The translations under genes and the position numbers were made by a program. DNA of 59,106 nucleotides from Archangium violaceum Cb vi76 (GTDB lineage Bacteria; Myxococcota; Myxococcia; Myxococcales; Myxococcaceae): assembly GCF_000733295.1 (NCBI RefSeq), contig NZ_JPMI01000010.1, positions 1 through 59,106 on the forward strand, read 5' to 3'. The notes beneath the pieces are model-generated. The model searched no databases, was not told where the DNA came from, and saw only the letters and a program-made list of their open reading frames with translations. Below, one piece after another: positions 1 through 11,899 of this stretch. Every line of letters starts with the position of its first letter. The first letter of the stretch is position 1.

Positions 1-661
1 CGGAGATGAGCACCGAGATGATTGGGTCCTCCATGTACCAGCCCGTCAGGTACATCACCCCGGCGCCGATCAGCACGCCCACGCTGGAGAGCGCGTCCCC
101 CAGCACGTGCAGGAACGCCCCGCGCACGTTCATCGAGTGTGAACGGTGCAGGAATCCGAGCGCTCCCAGGTTCGCCACCAGGCCCACCAGGGCCACGATC
201 GCCATGGGGCCCAGCTTCACCTCGGCCGGGGCGAGCATCCGCTCCCAGGCCTCCACCAGGATGAAGACGGTGATGCCCAGCAGCAGCACGCCGTTGAGCA
301 GCGCGCTGAGGATCTCCATGCGGTAGTAGCCGTACGTCTTCTTCAGATCCGCCGGCTTGCCCGAGAACCACAGCGCCAGCAGGCTCAGCCCCAGCGCGCT
401 CACGTCCGTGAGCATGTGGCCCGCGTCGGACATCAACGCCAGCGAGTTGGTGAGATAACCTCCCACCGCCTCCGCCACCGCGATCGTCCCCGTGAGCACC
501 AGGGCGAACAGGAGCCGCGACCGGTCCTTCCGCCGCTCCTCCTTCATGGAAGGAGGCAGCCGCTTCGCGGGTTTACCGTGACCATGCCCCTCACACGCCT
601 CGCCGTGGGCGTGATCATGGTCATGTCCCGATGCGCCATGGATGTGGGGAGAGGTAGTCAC
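1..661 (-). CDS. Cation diffusion facilitator family metal efflux transporter (partial)
   Basis: Membrane antiporter of the CDF (CzcD/ZitB-like) family that exports Zn2+ or similar divalent cations from the cytoplasm. The reverse-strand protein opens with a His-rich stretch (repeated HGH/HDH near residues 11-30, a usual cytoplasmic metal-binding arm), followed by TM1 with the pattern NSLALMSDAGHMLTD, whose D/H/D residues form the CDF metal site, and further TM segments containing FLHVLGDALSSVGVL, the second HxxxD site in TM5. The C-terminus is cut off by the window edge. I chose the GTG at 659-661 because it puts the His-rich segment in frame; no clear Shine-Dalgarno precedes it, so the start is uncertain. 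It is divergent from the sigma-54 activator. Family call is firm; the metal is inferred. Confidence 0.85.
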   Translation of the reverse strand, partial: MTTSPHIHGASGHDHDHAHGEACEGHGHGKPAKRLPPSMKEERRKDRSRLLFALVLTGTIAVAEAVGGYLTNSLALMSDAGHMLTDVSALGLSLLALWFSGKPADLKKTYGYYRMEILSALLNGVLLLGITVFILVEAWERMLAPAEVKLGPMAIVALVGLVANLGALGFLHRSHSMNVRGAFLHVLGDALSSVGVLIGAGVMYLTGWYMEDPIISVLIS

Positions 662-777
662 GAGCGGGTGATGTGCGAACGCAGATCCACGGAGAAGCAC
701 CAAACGGCTAGAGTTCCAAAACATCGCGGGTTCAAGGTTTTTCCCAGTTCAACCTACCCAAGGGCACGGCACGGCAG

Positions 778-2361
<1,584 letters not shown>

Positions 2362-2372
2362 TCCGATAACCC

Positions 2373-3323
2373 ATGAGCCACTATTTCCGGCAGGACTTCC
2401 TCACCGTGCCCGATGGGGCATCGCTGTACTACCAGGTGCAGGGTGAGGGCGAGCCGGGGATGGTGATGTGCGACGGCCTGGGCTGCGACGGCTTCGTCTG
2501 GAAGTACCTCGCGCCCTACCTGGAGCAGCGCTACCGGGTGCTGCGCTGGCACTACCGGGGCCATGGGCGCTCGGGGCTGCCCCGCGACCGCCAGCGCATC
2601 GGCATGCTCTACACCTGCGATGACCTCAACCGGGTCATGGACGCGGCGGGCATCGACAAGGCCGTGCTCTTCGCCCACTCCATGGGGGTGCAAGTGGCGC
2701 TGGAGTTCCACCGCCGCTACGCCCACCGCGTGAAGGGGCTCGTCCTCCTCTGCGGCAGCTACGGCAGCCTGCTGGACACCTTCCACGACGGCGACTGGCT
2801 CAAGCGGCTCTTCCCCTACATCCGCTTCGCCGTGGAGCGCTTCCCCGAGCCCGCCGCCCGGCTGACGCGCACCCTGCTGAGCACCGATCTGGCCATGCAG
2901 GTGGCGCTCTCCGTGGAGCTCAACCGCTCGCTGCTGGCCAAGAACGACCTGGTCCCCTACTTCACCCACCTGGCCAACATGGATCCGGTGGTCTTCGTGA
3001 GGACCCTGCAGTCCGCCGCCCACCACAGCGCGTGGGATCACCTGCCCCACGTGGACGTGCCCACCCTCATCGTCGCGGGCGAGCACGACAAATTCACCCC
3101 GGCGTGGCTGTCGAGGCGCATGGCCGCCCACATCCCGGACGCCGAGTTCATGATGGTGCCCCAGGGCACCCATGCCGCCCCCCTGGAGCACCGCGACCTG
3201 GTCGAGCTCCGGGTGGAGCGCTTCCTGCGAGAGCATCTGCCCGCCTCGCCGCCCGCCCCCCTCTCCCCACACCGGGCGAGCGGACGGGATCTCCTGCTGG
3301 ATGTGGCCGCGTCGCCTACCTGA
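2373..3323 (+). CDS. Alpha/beta hydrolase
   Basis: A 316-aa alpha/beta-hydrolase-fold protein. The nucleophile elbow reads AHSMGV (Ser103) where many relatives have GHSMGG. The acid residue probably lies in VAGEHDKFTP and the catalytic His in QGTHAAPLEH near the C-terminus. RGHGRSGLP is the conserved strand-4 region of epoxide hydrolase/haloperoxidase-type members. No signal peptide is seen, so it is likely cytoplasmic. It sits 11 bp after the PocR sigma-54 activator, suggesting one transcription unit and possibly a shared signal. The C-terminal ~30 residues are Pro-rich and not part of the fold. Substrate unknown. Confidence 0.88.
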   Translation: MSHYFRQDFLTVPDGASLYYQVQGEGEPGMVMCDGLGCDGFVWKYLAPYLEQRYRVLRWHYRGHGRSGLPRDRQRIGMLYTCDDLNRVMDAAGIDKAVLFAHSMGVQVALEFHRRYAHRVKGLVLLCGSYGSLLDTFHDGDWLKRLFPYIRFAVERFPEPAARLTRTLLSTDLAMQVALSVELNRSLLAKNDLVPYFTHLANMDPVVFVRTLQSAAHHSAWDHLPHVDVPTLIVAGEHDKFTPAWLSRRMAAHIPDAEFMMVPQGTHAAPLEHRDLVELRVERFLREHLPASPPAPLSPHRASGRDLLLDVAASPT

Positions 3324-3347
3324 CCGCCCTTCTTTCTTCCAGCCACG

Positions 3348-3376
3348 TTGCAGTGTGGACACCCACGGCATATAAG
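3348..3376 (+). promoter_or_regulatory. Sigma-70-type promoter upstream of typA
   Basis: TTGCAG (3348-3353) and TATAAG (3371-3376) are separated by exactly 17 bp, a good match to housekeeping promoters. It lies just after the hydrolase stop codon and about 113 bp before the typA start, so typA probably has its own promoter and a leader of about 100 nt. Inference from sequence match only. Confidence 0.55.
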
Positions 3377-3488
3377 CGCCCGCCCTCCGCGTTCCTGTGA
3401 AGTTCACACAGGGTCCCCCGCGGGGCCTGGGCGCTTTGCCCATCCACGATTTTCTCAGCCGGAGGACGCAGCTCCGGCTCACCTCGAC

Positions 3489-5330
3489 ATGATTGCCCGA
3501 GAGAACATCCGCAACGTCGCCATCGTCGCCCACGTCGACCATGGCAAGACCACCCTCGTCGACCACATGCTCCGCCAGGCGGGCATCTTCCGCAGCAACG
3601 AAGCCGTGACCGAGCGGGTCATGGACTCGAACGACCTCGAGCGCGAGAAGGGCATCACCATTCTCGCGAAGAACACGGCCGTTACCTACAAGGGCAAGCA
3701 GATCAACATCATCGACACCCCGGGCCACGCGGACTTCGGCGGTGAGGTGGAGCGCGGCCTGCGCCTGGTGGATGGAGTGATCCTCCTGGTGGACGCGGCC
3801 GAAGGCCCCCTGCCCCAGACCCGCTTCGTGCTCAGCAAGGCGCTGGGCATGGGCCTGAAGACGGTGCTGGTCATCAACAAGATCGACCGCCAGGACGCCC
3901 GTCCCAAGGAGATCCTGGATCAGGTCTACTCGCTCTACATCGACCTGGGCGCGGACGATCACCAGCTCGAGTTCCCGGTGCTGTACACGATCGCCCGCCA
4001 GGGGCAGAGCTCGCCCTCGCTGGATCAGCCGGGCAAGAGCCTGGAGCCGCTGTTCGAGGCCATCCTCTCGCACATCGCGCCCCCGCCGGCGCCGACGCAG
4101 GATCCGCTGCAGCTGCTGGTGGCCAACCTGGACTATGACGACTACGTGGGCCGCCTCGCGGTGGGCCGCGTCCAGGCCGGCCGGCTCGCGCCCAACATGC
4201 CCGTGGCCGTCATGCGGGACGGCGGGAAGATCGAGCAGGGCAAGATCGTGAAGCTCTACGGCTTCCAGGGCCTCAAGCGCACGGAGATCGCGGACGCGGG
4301 CCCCGGGGAGATCGTCTCCATCGCGGGCATCGAGTCCATCTCCATCGGCGACACCATCGCCGACGCGGAGAAGCCGGTGGCCCTGCCGCGCATCACCGTG
4401 GACGAGCCCACGATGATGATGATCTTCAAGGTGAACGACGGGCCGCTGGCGGGCAAGGAGGGCAAGTACGTCACCAGCCGCAACCTGCGCGAGCGCCTGT
4501 ACCGTGAGGCCTACCGAAACGTGTCCATCCGCGTGGAGGACACGGAGACGCCGGACGCGTTCCGGGTGGTGGGCCGTGGCGAGCTCCAGCTGGCGGTCAT
4601 CATCGAGACGATGCGCCGCGAGGGCTACGAGCTGACGGCGTCGAATCCGGAGCCGGTGACGAAGACGATCGACGGCGTGCTGCACGAGCCGATGGAGCTG
4701 ATGTTCTGCGACGTGCCCGAGAACAGCGTGGGCTCGGTGACGGAGCGCCTGGGGCCTCGCAAGGGCCGCATGTCGGACATGTCGCAGCTGGGCGGCGGGC
4801 GTACGCGCCTGGTGTTCCGGATTCCGGCGCGTGGCCTCATCGGCTTCCGCTCGGAGTTCCTCACGATTACCCGTGGCGAGGGCATCATGAGCAGCCAGTT
4901 CGACGGGTACGAGCCGTGGTTCGGCTACATCCCGAAGCGGGCGAACGGCGCGATCGTGTCGGACCGCCTGGGCGAGACGGTGCCCTACGCGCTCTTCAGC
5001 ATCCAGGAGCGTGGCCACCTGTTCGTGGGTGCTGGCGTGACGATCTACGAGGGGATGATCATCGGCGAGCACGTGCATCCGTCGGAGCTGAACGTGAACG
5101 CGTGCCGCGAGAAGAAGCTGACGAACATCCGCGCGGCTGGCCGCGACGAGAACGTGATTCTCACGCCGCCGCGCGAGATGGGGCTGGAGAAGGCGCTCGA
5201 GTGGATCGCCGACGACGAGCTGGTGGAGGTGACGCCGAAGTCGGTGCGCATGCGCAAGAAGGCGCTGAGCTCGGGCGAGCGTTACCGTGCCGAGCGTGAT
5301 CGCAAGCGCGAGGAGCGCGGCGAGGCGTAG
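3489..5330 (+). CDS. typA: Ribosome-associated translational GTPase TypA/BipA
   Basis: Translation-factor GTPase of 613 aa that acts on ribosome assembly and stress adaptation. All G motifs are visible: G1 [11 protein letters not shown]2 region EREKGITI, G3 DTPGHADF, G4 [13 protein letters not shown]-like domains follow, with the BipA-specific C-terminal portion ending in basic residues. An in-frame upstream extension to 3348 is open, but the ATG at 3489 begins with the family's standard N-terminus [14 protein letters not shown] and gives the usual family length, so it is preferred. A sigma-70 promoter lies upstream and REP-like hairpins follow the stop. Confidence 0.97.
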   Translation: MIARENIRNVAIVAHVDHGKTTLVDHMLRQAGIFRSNEAVTERVMDSNDLEREKGITILAKNTAVTYKGKQINIIDTPGHADFGGEVERGLRLVDGVILLVDAAEGPLPQTRFVLSKALGMGLKTVLVINKIDRQDARPKEILDQVYSLYIDLGADDHQLEFPVLYTIARQGQSSPSLDQPGKSLEPLFEAILSHIAPPPAPTQDPLQLLVANLDYDDYVGRLAVGRVQAGRLAPNMPVAVMRDGGKIEQGKIVKLYGFQGLKRTEIADAGPGEIVSIAGIESISIGDTIADAEKPVALPRITVDEPTMMMIFKVNDGPLAGKEGKYVTSRNLRERLYREAYRNVSIRVEDTETPDAFRVVGRGELQLAVIIETMRREGYELTASNPEPVTKTIDGVLHEPMELMFCDVPENSVGSVTERLGPRKGRMSDMSQLGGGRTRLVFRIPARGLIGFRSEFLTITRGEGIMSSQFDGYEPWFGYIPKRANGAIVSDRLGETVPYALFSIQERGHLFVGAGVTIYEGMIIGEHVHPSELNVNACREKKLTNIRAAGRDENVILTPPREMGLEKALEWIADDELVEVTPKSVRMRKKALSSGERYRAERDRKREERGEA

Positions 5331-5339
5331 AACAACCTC

Positions 5340-5432
5340 CCCTCTCCCGCCGGGAGAGGGACGGGGTGAGGGTATCGAGCCCAATCGGGTTCCGATCACC
5401 CTCTCCCTCTGGGAGAGGGCTGGGGTGAGGGT
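5340..5432. repeat. Two REP-like palindromic units downstream of typA
   Basis: Two copies, at 5340-5373 and 5399-5432, share CCCTCTCCC, a 3-nt loop, GGGAGAGGG, 2 nt, then GGGGTGAGGGT with identical spacing. Each forms a perfect 9-bp hairpin. Such units are scattered between genes in many GC-rich genomes. Placed directly after typA they may also terminate or stabilise its transcript. No repeat-associated transposase is in the window. Confidence 0.75.
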
Positions 5433-5665
5433 CTACGAGGCCCCCACCGCGGCCCTTTGCCATTTGAAGCCGAAGCAGCGCCTCCGCGAGCCGGTTACAC
5501 ATCCAGTCCGATGTCCAGCGGTTCATGACCGTCTGGACGGCGGGACTGTACCGGCGGGGCCGCTCGTGGCTGTACATGAACCGGGGCGTGGGCACCTGCC
5601 CACGGGGTGACAGGGAGCACCGATAGCCTTGAAGAAGGCCTGGGGGCTCGGCCATTCTCCGGTCC
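5433..5665. other. Intergenic region between REP units and the YebC-family gene
   Basis: About 230 bp (335 bp including the REP units) with no convincing coding sequence. It must hold the promoter of the YebC-family gene, but I see no clear -35/-10 pair. Several short reading frames cross it without recognisable content. Confidence 0.4.
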
Positions 5666-6388
5666 ATGGGACGCATTTTCGAAACCCGCAAGACCACGAT
5701 GTTCGCCCGCTGGAACAAGATGGCGAAGATCTTCACGCGGATCAGCAAGGACATCGCCATCGCGGTGAAGGCTGGAGGCCCGAGCCCGGACAACAACCCG
5801 GCCCTCCGCCGGGCGTTTCAGAACGCCCGCGCCGCGAACATGCCCAAGGACAAGGTCGAGGCCGCCATCAAGCGCGCCAGCGGCCAGGACGCCAAGGACT
5901 ACGAGGTCGTCCTCTACGAGGGCTTCGCGCCGCACGGCATCGCCGTCCTGGTGGAGACCGCGACCGACAACGTGGTGCGCACCGTCGCCAACATCCGCAT
6001 GCACTTCAAGGATTGGGGCGGCAACATGGGCAACAGCGGCAGCGTTGCCTACATGTTCCAGCGCATGGGTGTCTTCCGGCTCGCCCCCGAGGGGCTGGAT
6101 CTGGAGGCGCTCGAGCTGGAGCTGATCGATCACGGGTTGCAGGAGATGGGCGAAGGCACCGGCGAGAAGGGTGAGAAGCAGATCATCATCCGCTGTGCCT
6201 TCAACGACTTCGGGCAGCTCCAGGCCGCCATCGAAGCGAAGGGCATCCATCCCATCTCCTCCGAGTCCGAGTACATCGCCCAGACCCCGATCGAGCTGCC
6301 CGAGGACAAGGCGAAGGAAGTGTTGGAGCTGGTGGACGCACTCGAGCAGGACGAGGACGTCCAGCGGGTCTTCCACAACCTGGCGTGA
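5666..6388 (+). CDS. YebC/PmpR family protein (transcription/translation regulator)
   Basis: A 240-aa protein of the YebC/PmpR/TACO1 family, historically called a DNA-binding regulator and more recently linked to relieving ribosome stalling during translation. The family N-terminus is plain: [13 protein letters not shown], then [17 protein letters not shown] and [19 protein letters not shown]; the middle part has the acidic domain ([19 protein letters not shown]) and the conserved [13 protein letters not shown]. The start matches the canonical N-terminus. It converges on the hybrid kinase gene, with 43 bp between their stops. Confidence 0.93.
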   Translation: MGRIFETRKTTMFARWNKMAKIFTRISKDIAIAVKAGGPSPDNNPALRRAFQNARAANMPKDKVEAAIKRASGQDAKDYEVVLYEGFAPHGIAVLVETATDNVVRTVANIRMHFKDWGGNMGNSGSVAYMFQRMGVFRLAPEGLDLEALELELIDHGLQEMGEGTGEKGEKQIIIRCAFNDFGQLQAAIEAKGIHPISSESEYIAQTPIELPEDKAKEVLELVDALEQDEDVQRVFHNLA

Positions 6389-6431
6389 TGGAACCGACGC
6401 TCACGGAGGATGCGAGAGAGGTGAAGGGGCC

Positions 6432-9400
6432 TCAGCGCGCGGCCTGAGCGGGGAGCGCCCGCTTCGGCAGCGTCACCACGAACTCCGTGAACACGCCCTC
6501 CTCGGACGTGAAGGTCAGGGTGCCGCCATGGCCCTGCACGACGATGTCGTGACTGATGGACAGGCCGAGCCCGGTTCCAGCTCCTGGCGGTTTGGTGGTG
6601 AAGAAGGGAGTGAAGACCTTGTTCCTCAGCTCCGCCTGGATGCCGCCACCATTGTCGCGGATGCGGATCTCGAACCGCCTCTCCAGGTTCCGCGTCGTCA
6701 CCCCGAGAACCGGCAGGAAGGCCTCTCCTCGCCGCCGCTTCTCGAGCTCGAGCGCGTAGAGGGCATTGTTGGTGAGATTCAGGATGACGCGTCCGAGCTC
6801 CTCGGGTGTGACGACCTCGCTCCCGAGCGTCTCGTCATAGTCCGCGTGAAGCCTGACCGCGAGCACGAGAGAGCCCTTGCGGGCATCATGGCCAACCATC
6901 GCGAGATTCACGTACTCACGGACGAGCGCGTTGATGTCCACCTTCCGGGCCAGTCCCGAACCGCTCCGTGAGTGCTCGAGCATCGCGCGGATGATCCTGT
7001 CCGCCCGCCCGCCGTGCTCGACGATCTTCTCCGCGGCCGTCGACAGCTCCCCGAGGAGCTGTTCCACGCCCTCGGCGCCCTCCCCTGCCGGCATGGCCCG
7101 CCGCGGGTGGAGCTCCTCCCGAAGCTCGGAGACCAACGCCACGGCGGATCCGGCGAAGTTGTTCACGAAGTTGAGCGGGTTCTTGAGCTCATGGGCGATC
7201 CCCGAGGTCAGGCTGCCGAGCGCCGCGAGCTTCTCCTGGAGGATGAGCTGGGTCTGGGTCTCCCGCAGGCGCTGCAGCGCCTCGGAAAGCTCCCGCGTCC
7301 GCTCCTTCACCCGCGCATCGAGCGTCTCGTAGAGCTTGGCATTCTCGAGCGAGATGGCGGCCTGGGCGGCGAGCATCTCGAGCACTCCGCAGCGCTCCGG
7401 GGTGAAGGCGTTCGCCAGCAGCTCGTTCTCCAGGTAGAGGACGCCCACGCGCTTCTTCTGGTGGAGGATCGGCATGCACAGCACCGACTTCGGCCGCCGT
7501 GCCAACACATAGGCCTCCGACTGGAAGGCCCCCGCCCCGGCCGCATCACCCAGGACCACCACCTCCTGCGTGCGCTCCACGTAGCGGACGATCGCGCGCG
7601 AGAACTCGACCGGCACCTGCTCGATGCCCTCGTGGAGCGAGACCGCGCCCACGCCGTCCCGGGAGGAGCCATGCGCCACCGCGACGAGTGGCCGCTCTCC
7701 TTCGAGCATGAGCAGGCCCCAGCGTGCCCCCGCGTTCTCGACGACGATCCGCACCAGTTTCTCGAGCAGCGCGGTGAGCACCACCTCGCCCGAGATGGCC
7801 TGCGAGGCCTTGAGCACGCTCACCATATCGAGCGCCTGCGAGGAGCTGGACTCCTCGGAGTTCGTACTCACCGAGGTGCTCGGCGGACGTGACTCCACAC
7901 TGCCCCGAGTGCCCAGCGTGCGCAGTTCCGGAAAGGCGCGATCGAGCTCGCGCACTTTCGCCTCGGCCCCCCAGAGGTGGTAGAGGTGGCGGGCCTTGGT
8001 CAGGAAGAACCAGGCGACCTCGTGCTCCCCGTTCTCGCGCAGGAACGCGGCGAAGAGCTCCGTCGCGAGGGCCTCGTCGTTGCGGAATTCATGCTCCCGG
8101 GCCAGGGCGATGGCCCGGTAATACTCCGCCCGGGCCTGCTCCGGTGCGCCGAGCACCCGGTGGCGCTCCGCCATGAGCAGCGCATGCTTCGCCCCATAGT
8201 TCATCGGGGCGTGCCCGGCCCATCCCTTCATCTTCGAGATCTCTTCATCCACGCGCTTCAGCGAGGGTTCACGCTGCTCGGCGGGCATGCCAGCGTGGAG
8301 CGCCAGGCGCGTGAGCGCATCGAAGAAGAAGAAGATCGGAAGGTGGAGGGTGGCCGTCACCGCTCCCACGAGGCGATCCACGGCATCGGCGTGACCGAGC
8401 CCCTCCGCATGACGCCCGAACAGCACACAGAGCTGGAGCTTGTAGAGGGAGAGCGCCGCCAGGCCGAGCGCATCGTTCGCCGCGAGGTGGATGGGCAACA
8501 TCTCCGCTTCGTCGTACACGGCCCCGACGAGGCGGCAGGGATCCTCGGACAATCCCCTCAGGTTCTGCACCGTCTGGTGGATGATCCGGATGCGATGAGC
8601 AGCACTGTCCTGCTTGCACTGCACGACGGCCTGGACCCAACCACCGGCGCTCCGGTCGAGCTCAGCGAGCTCCTGCCCCATGAAGAGGGAATGAATCACA
8701 TACCAATTCGCTCCCCTTCCGGCGAACTCGAGGTCTCCCACCTCCAGCCCCATCCGGAAGACCTCCTGGAGGCCCCGAAGGCTCTCGCGGATGTGTGTCT
8801 TCCACTGTCCGCTGAGCATGTTCCACATGAAGTGCGCGCGCGCCGCGAACTCGCGGGCCTCGTAGCGCTCGAGGACTCGCAGCGCCAGCTTTCCGAACGC
8901 ATAGGACGTGTCGATATCCCCCACCGCGCCGAGGAGGATGACGCCATACATGGCATAGCCGTACGCCAAGGCTCCGGTGTTGCCGTGCTTCGCCGCGAGC
9001 GCGACCTGGCGCAGCACGACGAGCGGAAAGAGGGGTGGTGCGGAGACATATGCGGCTGGGGCGAGGATCGTCAGGAGCCGGCTCACCGCCAGCATCACGG
9101 GGTCCGTCATCGGGGGGAGCTCGATGAGCGCTTCGATGGGGCGGTCCCCGATGGCGGCCTTGACCTCGAGGAGCGCGGCCCTCACATCCGCTGGAGTCGG
9201 CTGCTCCGGGAAGCCGACGCCGAATCGCGTCAGAACCTGGCGTGCGCTCAGGATGGCCTCCTCGAGCCGGTTCTGGATGATGCAGGCCCGGCTCCGCACC
9301 TCGTGGACCTTGCACTGCTCGAGCGGTCCACGAGCGTGCGCGAGGACCTGGGTGGCGTGGTGCTCCATGCGCTGGAGGTCCCTGCTCAGGAAACTCGCTT

Positions 9401-11837
9401 CCATGGCCTGGGTGTGGAGCGAGAGCGCGAGCGCGTGGCAACGCGCCCAACGTTCCTCCCCGAGGAGGGCGAGCCCCGTCTCGAAGTAGCCCAGCGCGGC
9501 GGCGTGCGCGGCCGAGGCTTGCGCCTTCCGTCCCGCGGTGAGGTTGAGCTCCGCCAGTTCCTCCCGCTCCTCCTTCTGGCTGATCAGCTCCGAACCGAGG
9601 TTGAGATGACCCACGATGGCGAAGAGTGCCTCGCCCTGCTCCGCGGCGGTCAGCCCCGAGCGCATCAGGCGACCCAGCCGCAAGTGGATCTCGCACCGCT
9701 CCTTGTCGGGAATCAGCGACCAGGCGGCCTGCTGCACGCGATCATGCAGGAAGCGGTAGAAGACCCTGCCCTCCCCGGCGTTTCGCGCCTCCGTCTCTCC
9801 AGGGTGGGTCACGAGGTCCGCGGCGGCGGATTGATCCTCGATGAACTTGTAGGCATCTCCCAGTGGGAGGATCAGCCCCTCGCGCAGCCCCGCCCAGAGC
9901 GAGTCCGCTGTCTCCCGGGCAGAGCGTCCATCGATGAGGGCGAGGGACTTCAGCTCGAAGGTACCTCCCACACAGGCCGCCAGTTTGATGATGCGTTGCG
10001 CGTCCCCTGGCAGCTTCTGGATCTTCGCCTCCATCAGCGCGACGACGTTATCGGTCATCGGCGTGTGCGAGATCCGCTCCATGTCCCACGTCCATCCGCC
10101 CGCCTGGCTGTCGAAGCGGAGCATCCCCTCGTTGTAGAGGGAGAACAGGAACTGCCCCACGAAGAAGGGGTTGCCATCCGTCTTCCGGAGGCAGATGTCC
10201 GCGAGCGGCTCCACCTCCGGGAGAGCGCGGCTCAGGGCGTCGGACAGGAACTCAAGGCAGTGCTCACGATGGAGCGGGCCCAGGGTAATGGTGCTCACGG
10301 ACGCGCCGGCCTCGCGCATCCCCTTGAGCGCCGGCAGGAGCGGATGCGCCGCATCCAGCTCGGTGTCACGGTAGGCGCCGATCAGGAGCAGGTGCCTCAT
10401 GTCCGGATCGGTCATGAGCTGCTCGATGAGCGCGAGGGACGGTGAATCGGCCCACTGGAGATCATCGAGGAACATCACGAGCGGGTGCTCCGGCCTCGCG
10501 AAGGTACGAACGAAGGCCTCGAAGACACGCATGAAGCGGTGCCGCGCCTCGACGGGCGGCAACTCGGGTGCCTTCGGCCGCGGCCCGACGATGAGCTCCA
10601 CTTCGGGGATCACCTCGAGGATCACCGAGGCATTCGAACCCAGCGCGGCCAGGAGCTTCTCCCTCCAATGTACCAACTGCTCCGCCGGCTCGGAGAGGAG
10701 TTGCCGCACGAGCTCCTGGATGGCCTGGATGAGGGAGGCATAGGGGATGTTCCGGTTGAACTGCTCGAACTTGCCGGAGATGAAGTGGCCGCGGCGTTGG
10801 ACGATGGGCCTGTGCACCTCGTGCACCAGCGAGCTCTTCCCGATGCCCGCGTAGCCGGCGACGAGGACGAGCTCCGCCCTCCCTCCCGCCACTCGCTCGA
10901 AGCTCGCGAGGAGATCCTCGCTCTCCCGCTGGCGTCCGTAGAGTTTCTGCGGAAGCTGCAGACGCTCGGAGACATCTCCACGTCCCACCTCGAAGGAGGA
11001 GATACCACCGGTAGCCCGCAGCTCCTCGAGACACCGCTGGAGATCCCTGACGAGCGCGCCGGCGCTCTGGTAGCGGTCCTCCGCCCTCTTGGACATCAGG
11101 CGCAACACGAGCTCCGAAACGACGGCCGGAACGTCCGGCACGAGCTCGCGCGGAGACACCGGCATCCGCGCGATGTGGCTGTGCACGAGCTCCATCGGAT
11201 CGGTCGACGTGAAGGGGAGCTGCCCGGTGAGGAGCTCGTACAGCGTGACGCCCAGTGAGTAGAAGTCGGTGCGATAATCGACGGTCCGGTTCATGCGGCC
11301 CGTCGCTTCGGGCGACACATAGGGGAGCGACCCCTCCACTCCCTTCAGGCCGAGGAGGGCCGGCGTCTCACGAGACAACTCCGTCGCGATCCCGAAGTCG
11401 ATGAGCTTGAGCTCATCGGTGCTCGGGTTCCAGACGACGTTGGAGGGGTTGATGTCCTTGTGGATGACGTGGCGCCGGTGGACACGTCCCAGGATCTCCG
11501 CGAGCCGGAGCGCCAACTCCAGGAAGCGCGGCAGTTCCATGGGACGGCCAGCCAGCAAGCGGGCAAGGGACTCCGCTCCGAAATCCTCGAGGACGATCGC
11601 CACACTCGTCCCGTACCGCTCCAGGGCGAGAACCTCGATGACGCCCTCCATCGCGAGCGCCTGAGTCAACCGGTACTCACGATGCAGCCGGGCCACCTGC
11701 TCGGTGCCGGGGAACTCCGCCTTCAGGACCTTGAGGATCACCGGCCGCAGGTCAGCGGTTCGCGTGGCCCGGTAGATGATCGATTTCGTGCTGGTGAACA
11801 GCGTGTCCCTGACTGAATACCCCGCGATTGGATTCAT
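6432..11837 (-). CDS. Trifunctional Ser/Thr kinase / AAA ATPase / sensor histidine kinase
   Basis: Giant cytoplasmic signalling protein, about 1801 aa from the preferred ATG at 11837 (an in-frame ATG at 11942 would add 35 residues of unlike composition and overlap the upstream gene). Order: Hanks-type kinase with IHKDINPSN (D128) and LIDFG (D147); a predictive-ATPase/NACHT-like region with Walker A GYAGIGKSS (K334) and a Walker B-like LVMFLDDLQW; a long TPR-like helical region; a GAF domain (about 1330-1480); HisKA with IAHELKNPLNF (phospho-acceptor H1549); and a HATPase domain with N-box NLTNNALYAL and a GTGLGLSIS G-box. This architecture is known from myxobacteria and cyanobacteria. No receiver domain or partner regulator is adjacent. 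Input signal unknown. Confidence 0.93.
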   Translation of the reverse strand: MNPIAGYSVRDTLFTSTKSIIYRATRTADLRPVILKVLKAEFPGTEQVARLHREYRLTQALAMEGVIEVLALERYGTSVAIVLEDFGAESLARLLAGRPMELPRFLELALRLAEILGRVHRRHVIHKDINPSNVVWNPSTDELKLIDFGIATELSRETPALLGLKGVEGSLPYVSPEATGRMNRTVDYRTDFYSLGVTLYELLTGQLPFTSTDPMELVHSHIARMPVSPRELVPDVPAVVSELVLRLMSKRAEDRYQSAGALVRDLQRCLEELRATGGISSFEVGRGDVSERLQLPQKLYGRQRESEDLLASFERVAGGRAELVLVAGYAGIGKSSLVHEVHRPIVQRRGHFISGKFEQFNRNIPYASLIQAIQELVRQLLSEPAEQLVHWREKLLAALGSNASVILEVIPEVELIVGPRPKAPELPPVEARHRFMRVFEAFVRTFARPEHPLVMFLDDLQWADSPSLALIEQLMTDPDMRHLLLIGAYRDTELDAAHPLLPALKGMREAGASVSTITLGPLHREHCLEFLSDALSRALPEVEPLADICLRKTDGNPFFVGQFLFSLYNEGMLRFDSQAGGWTWDMERISHTPMTDNVVALMEAKIQKLPGDAQRIIKLAACVGGTFELKSLALIDGRSARETADSLWAGLREGLILPLGDAYKFIEDQSAAADLVTHPGETEARNAGEGRVFYRFLHDRVQQAAWSLIPDKERCEIHLRLGRLMRSGLTAAEQGEALFAIVGHLNLGSELISQKEEREELAELNLTAGRKAQASAAHAAALGYFETGLALLGEERWARCHALALSLHTQAMEASFLSRDLQRMEHHATQVLAHARGPLEQCKVHEVRSRACIIQNRLEEAILSARQVLTRFGVGFPEQPTPADVRAALLEVKAAIGDRPIEALIELPPMTDPVMLAVSRLLTILAPAAYVSAPPLFPLVVLRQVALAAKHGNTGALAYGYAMYGVILLGAVGDIDTSYAFGKLALRVLERYEAREFAARAHFMWNMLSGQWKTHIRESLRGLQEVFRMGLEVGDLEFAGRGANWYVIHSLFMGQELAELDRSAGGWVQAVVQCKQDSAAHRIRIIHQTVQNLRGLSEDPCRLVGAVYDEAEMLPIHLAANDALGLAALSLYKLQLCVLFGRHAEGLGHADAVDRLVGAVTATLHLPIFFFFDALTRLALHAGMPAEQREPSLKRVDEEISKMKGWAGHAPMNYGAKHALLMAERHRVLGAPEQARAEYYRAIALAREHEFRNDEALATELFAAFLRENGEHEVAWFFLTKARHLYHLWGAEAKVRELDRAFPELRTLGTRGSVESRPPSTSVSTNSEESSSSQALDMVSVLKASQAISGEVVLTALLEKLVRIVVENAGARWGLLMLEGERPLVAVAHGSSRDGVGAVSLHEGIEQVPVEFSRAIVRYVERTQEVVVLGDAAGAGAFQSEAYVLARRPKSVLCMPILHQKKRVGVLYLENELLANAFTPERCGVLEMLAAQAAISLENAKLYETLDARVKERTRELSEALQRLRETQTQLILQEKLAALGSLTSGIAHELKNPLNFVNNFAGSAVALVSELREELHPRRAMPAGEGAEGVEQLLGELSTAAEKIVEHGGRADRIIRAMLEHSRSGSGLARKVDINALVREYVNLAMVGHDARKGSLVLAVRLHADYDETLGSEVVTPEELGRVILNLTNNALYALELEKRRRGEAFLPVLGVTTRNLERRFEIRIRDNGGGIQAELRNKVFTPFFTTKPPGAGTGLGLSISHDIVVQGHGGTLTFTSEEGVFTEFVVTLPKRALPAQAAR

Positions 11838-11899
11838 CGGCCTGGTGACTCCCGCACTGCACCAAGCCTGCGAAGGTACCATCAGGGCCTGCCCCTGGA

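Noticed and set aside
7977-10445. Long plus-strand ORF of 822 aa
   Set aside because: It is antisense to the giant kinase gene, whose minus-strand product has clear kinase and ATPase motifs; the plus-strand translation has only GC-rich composition.
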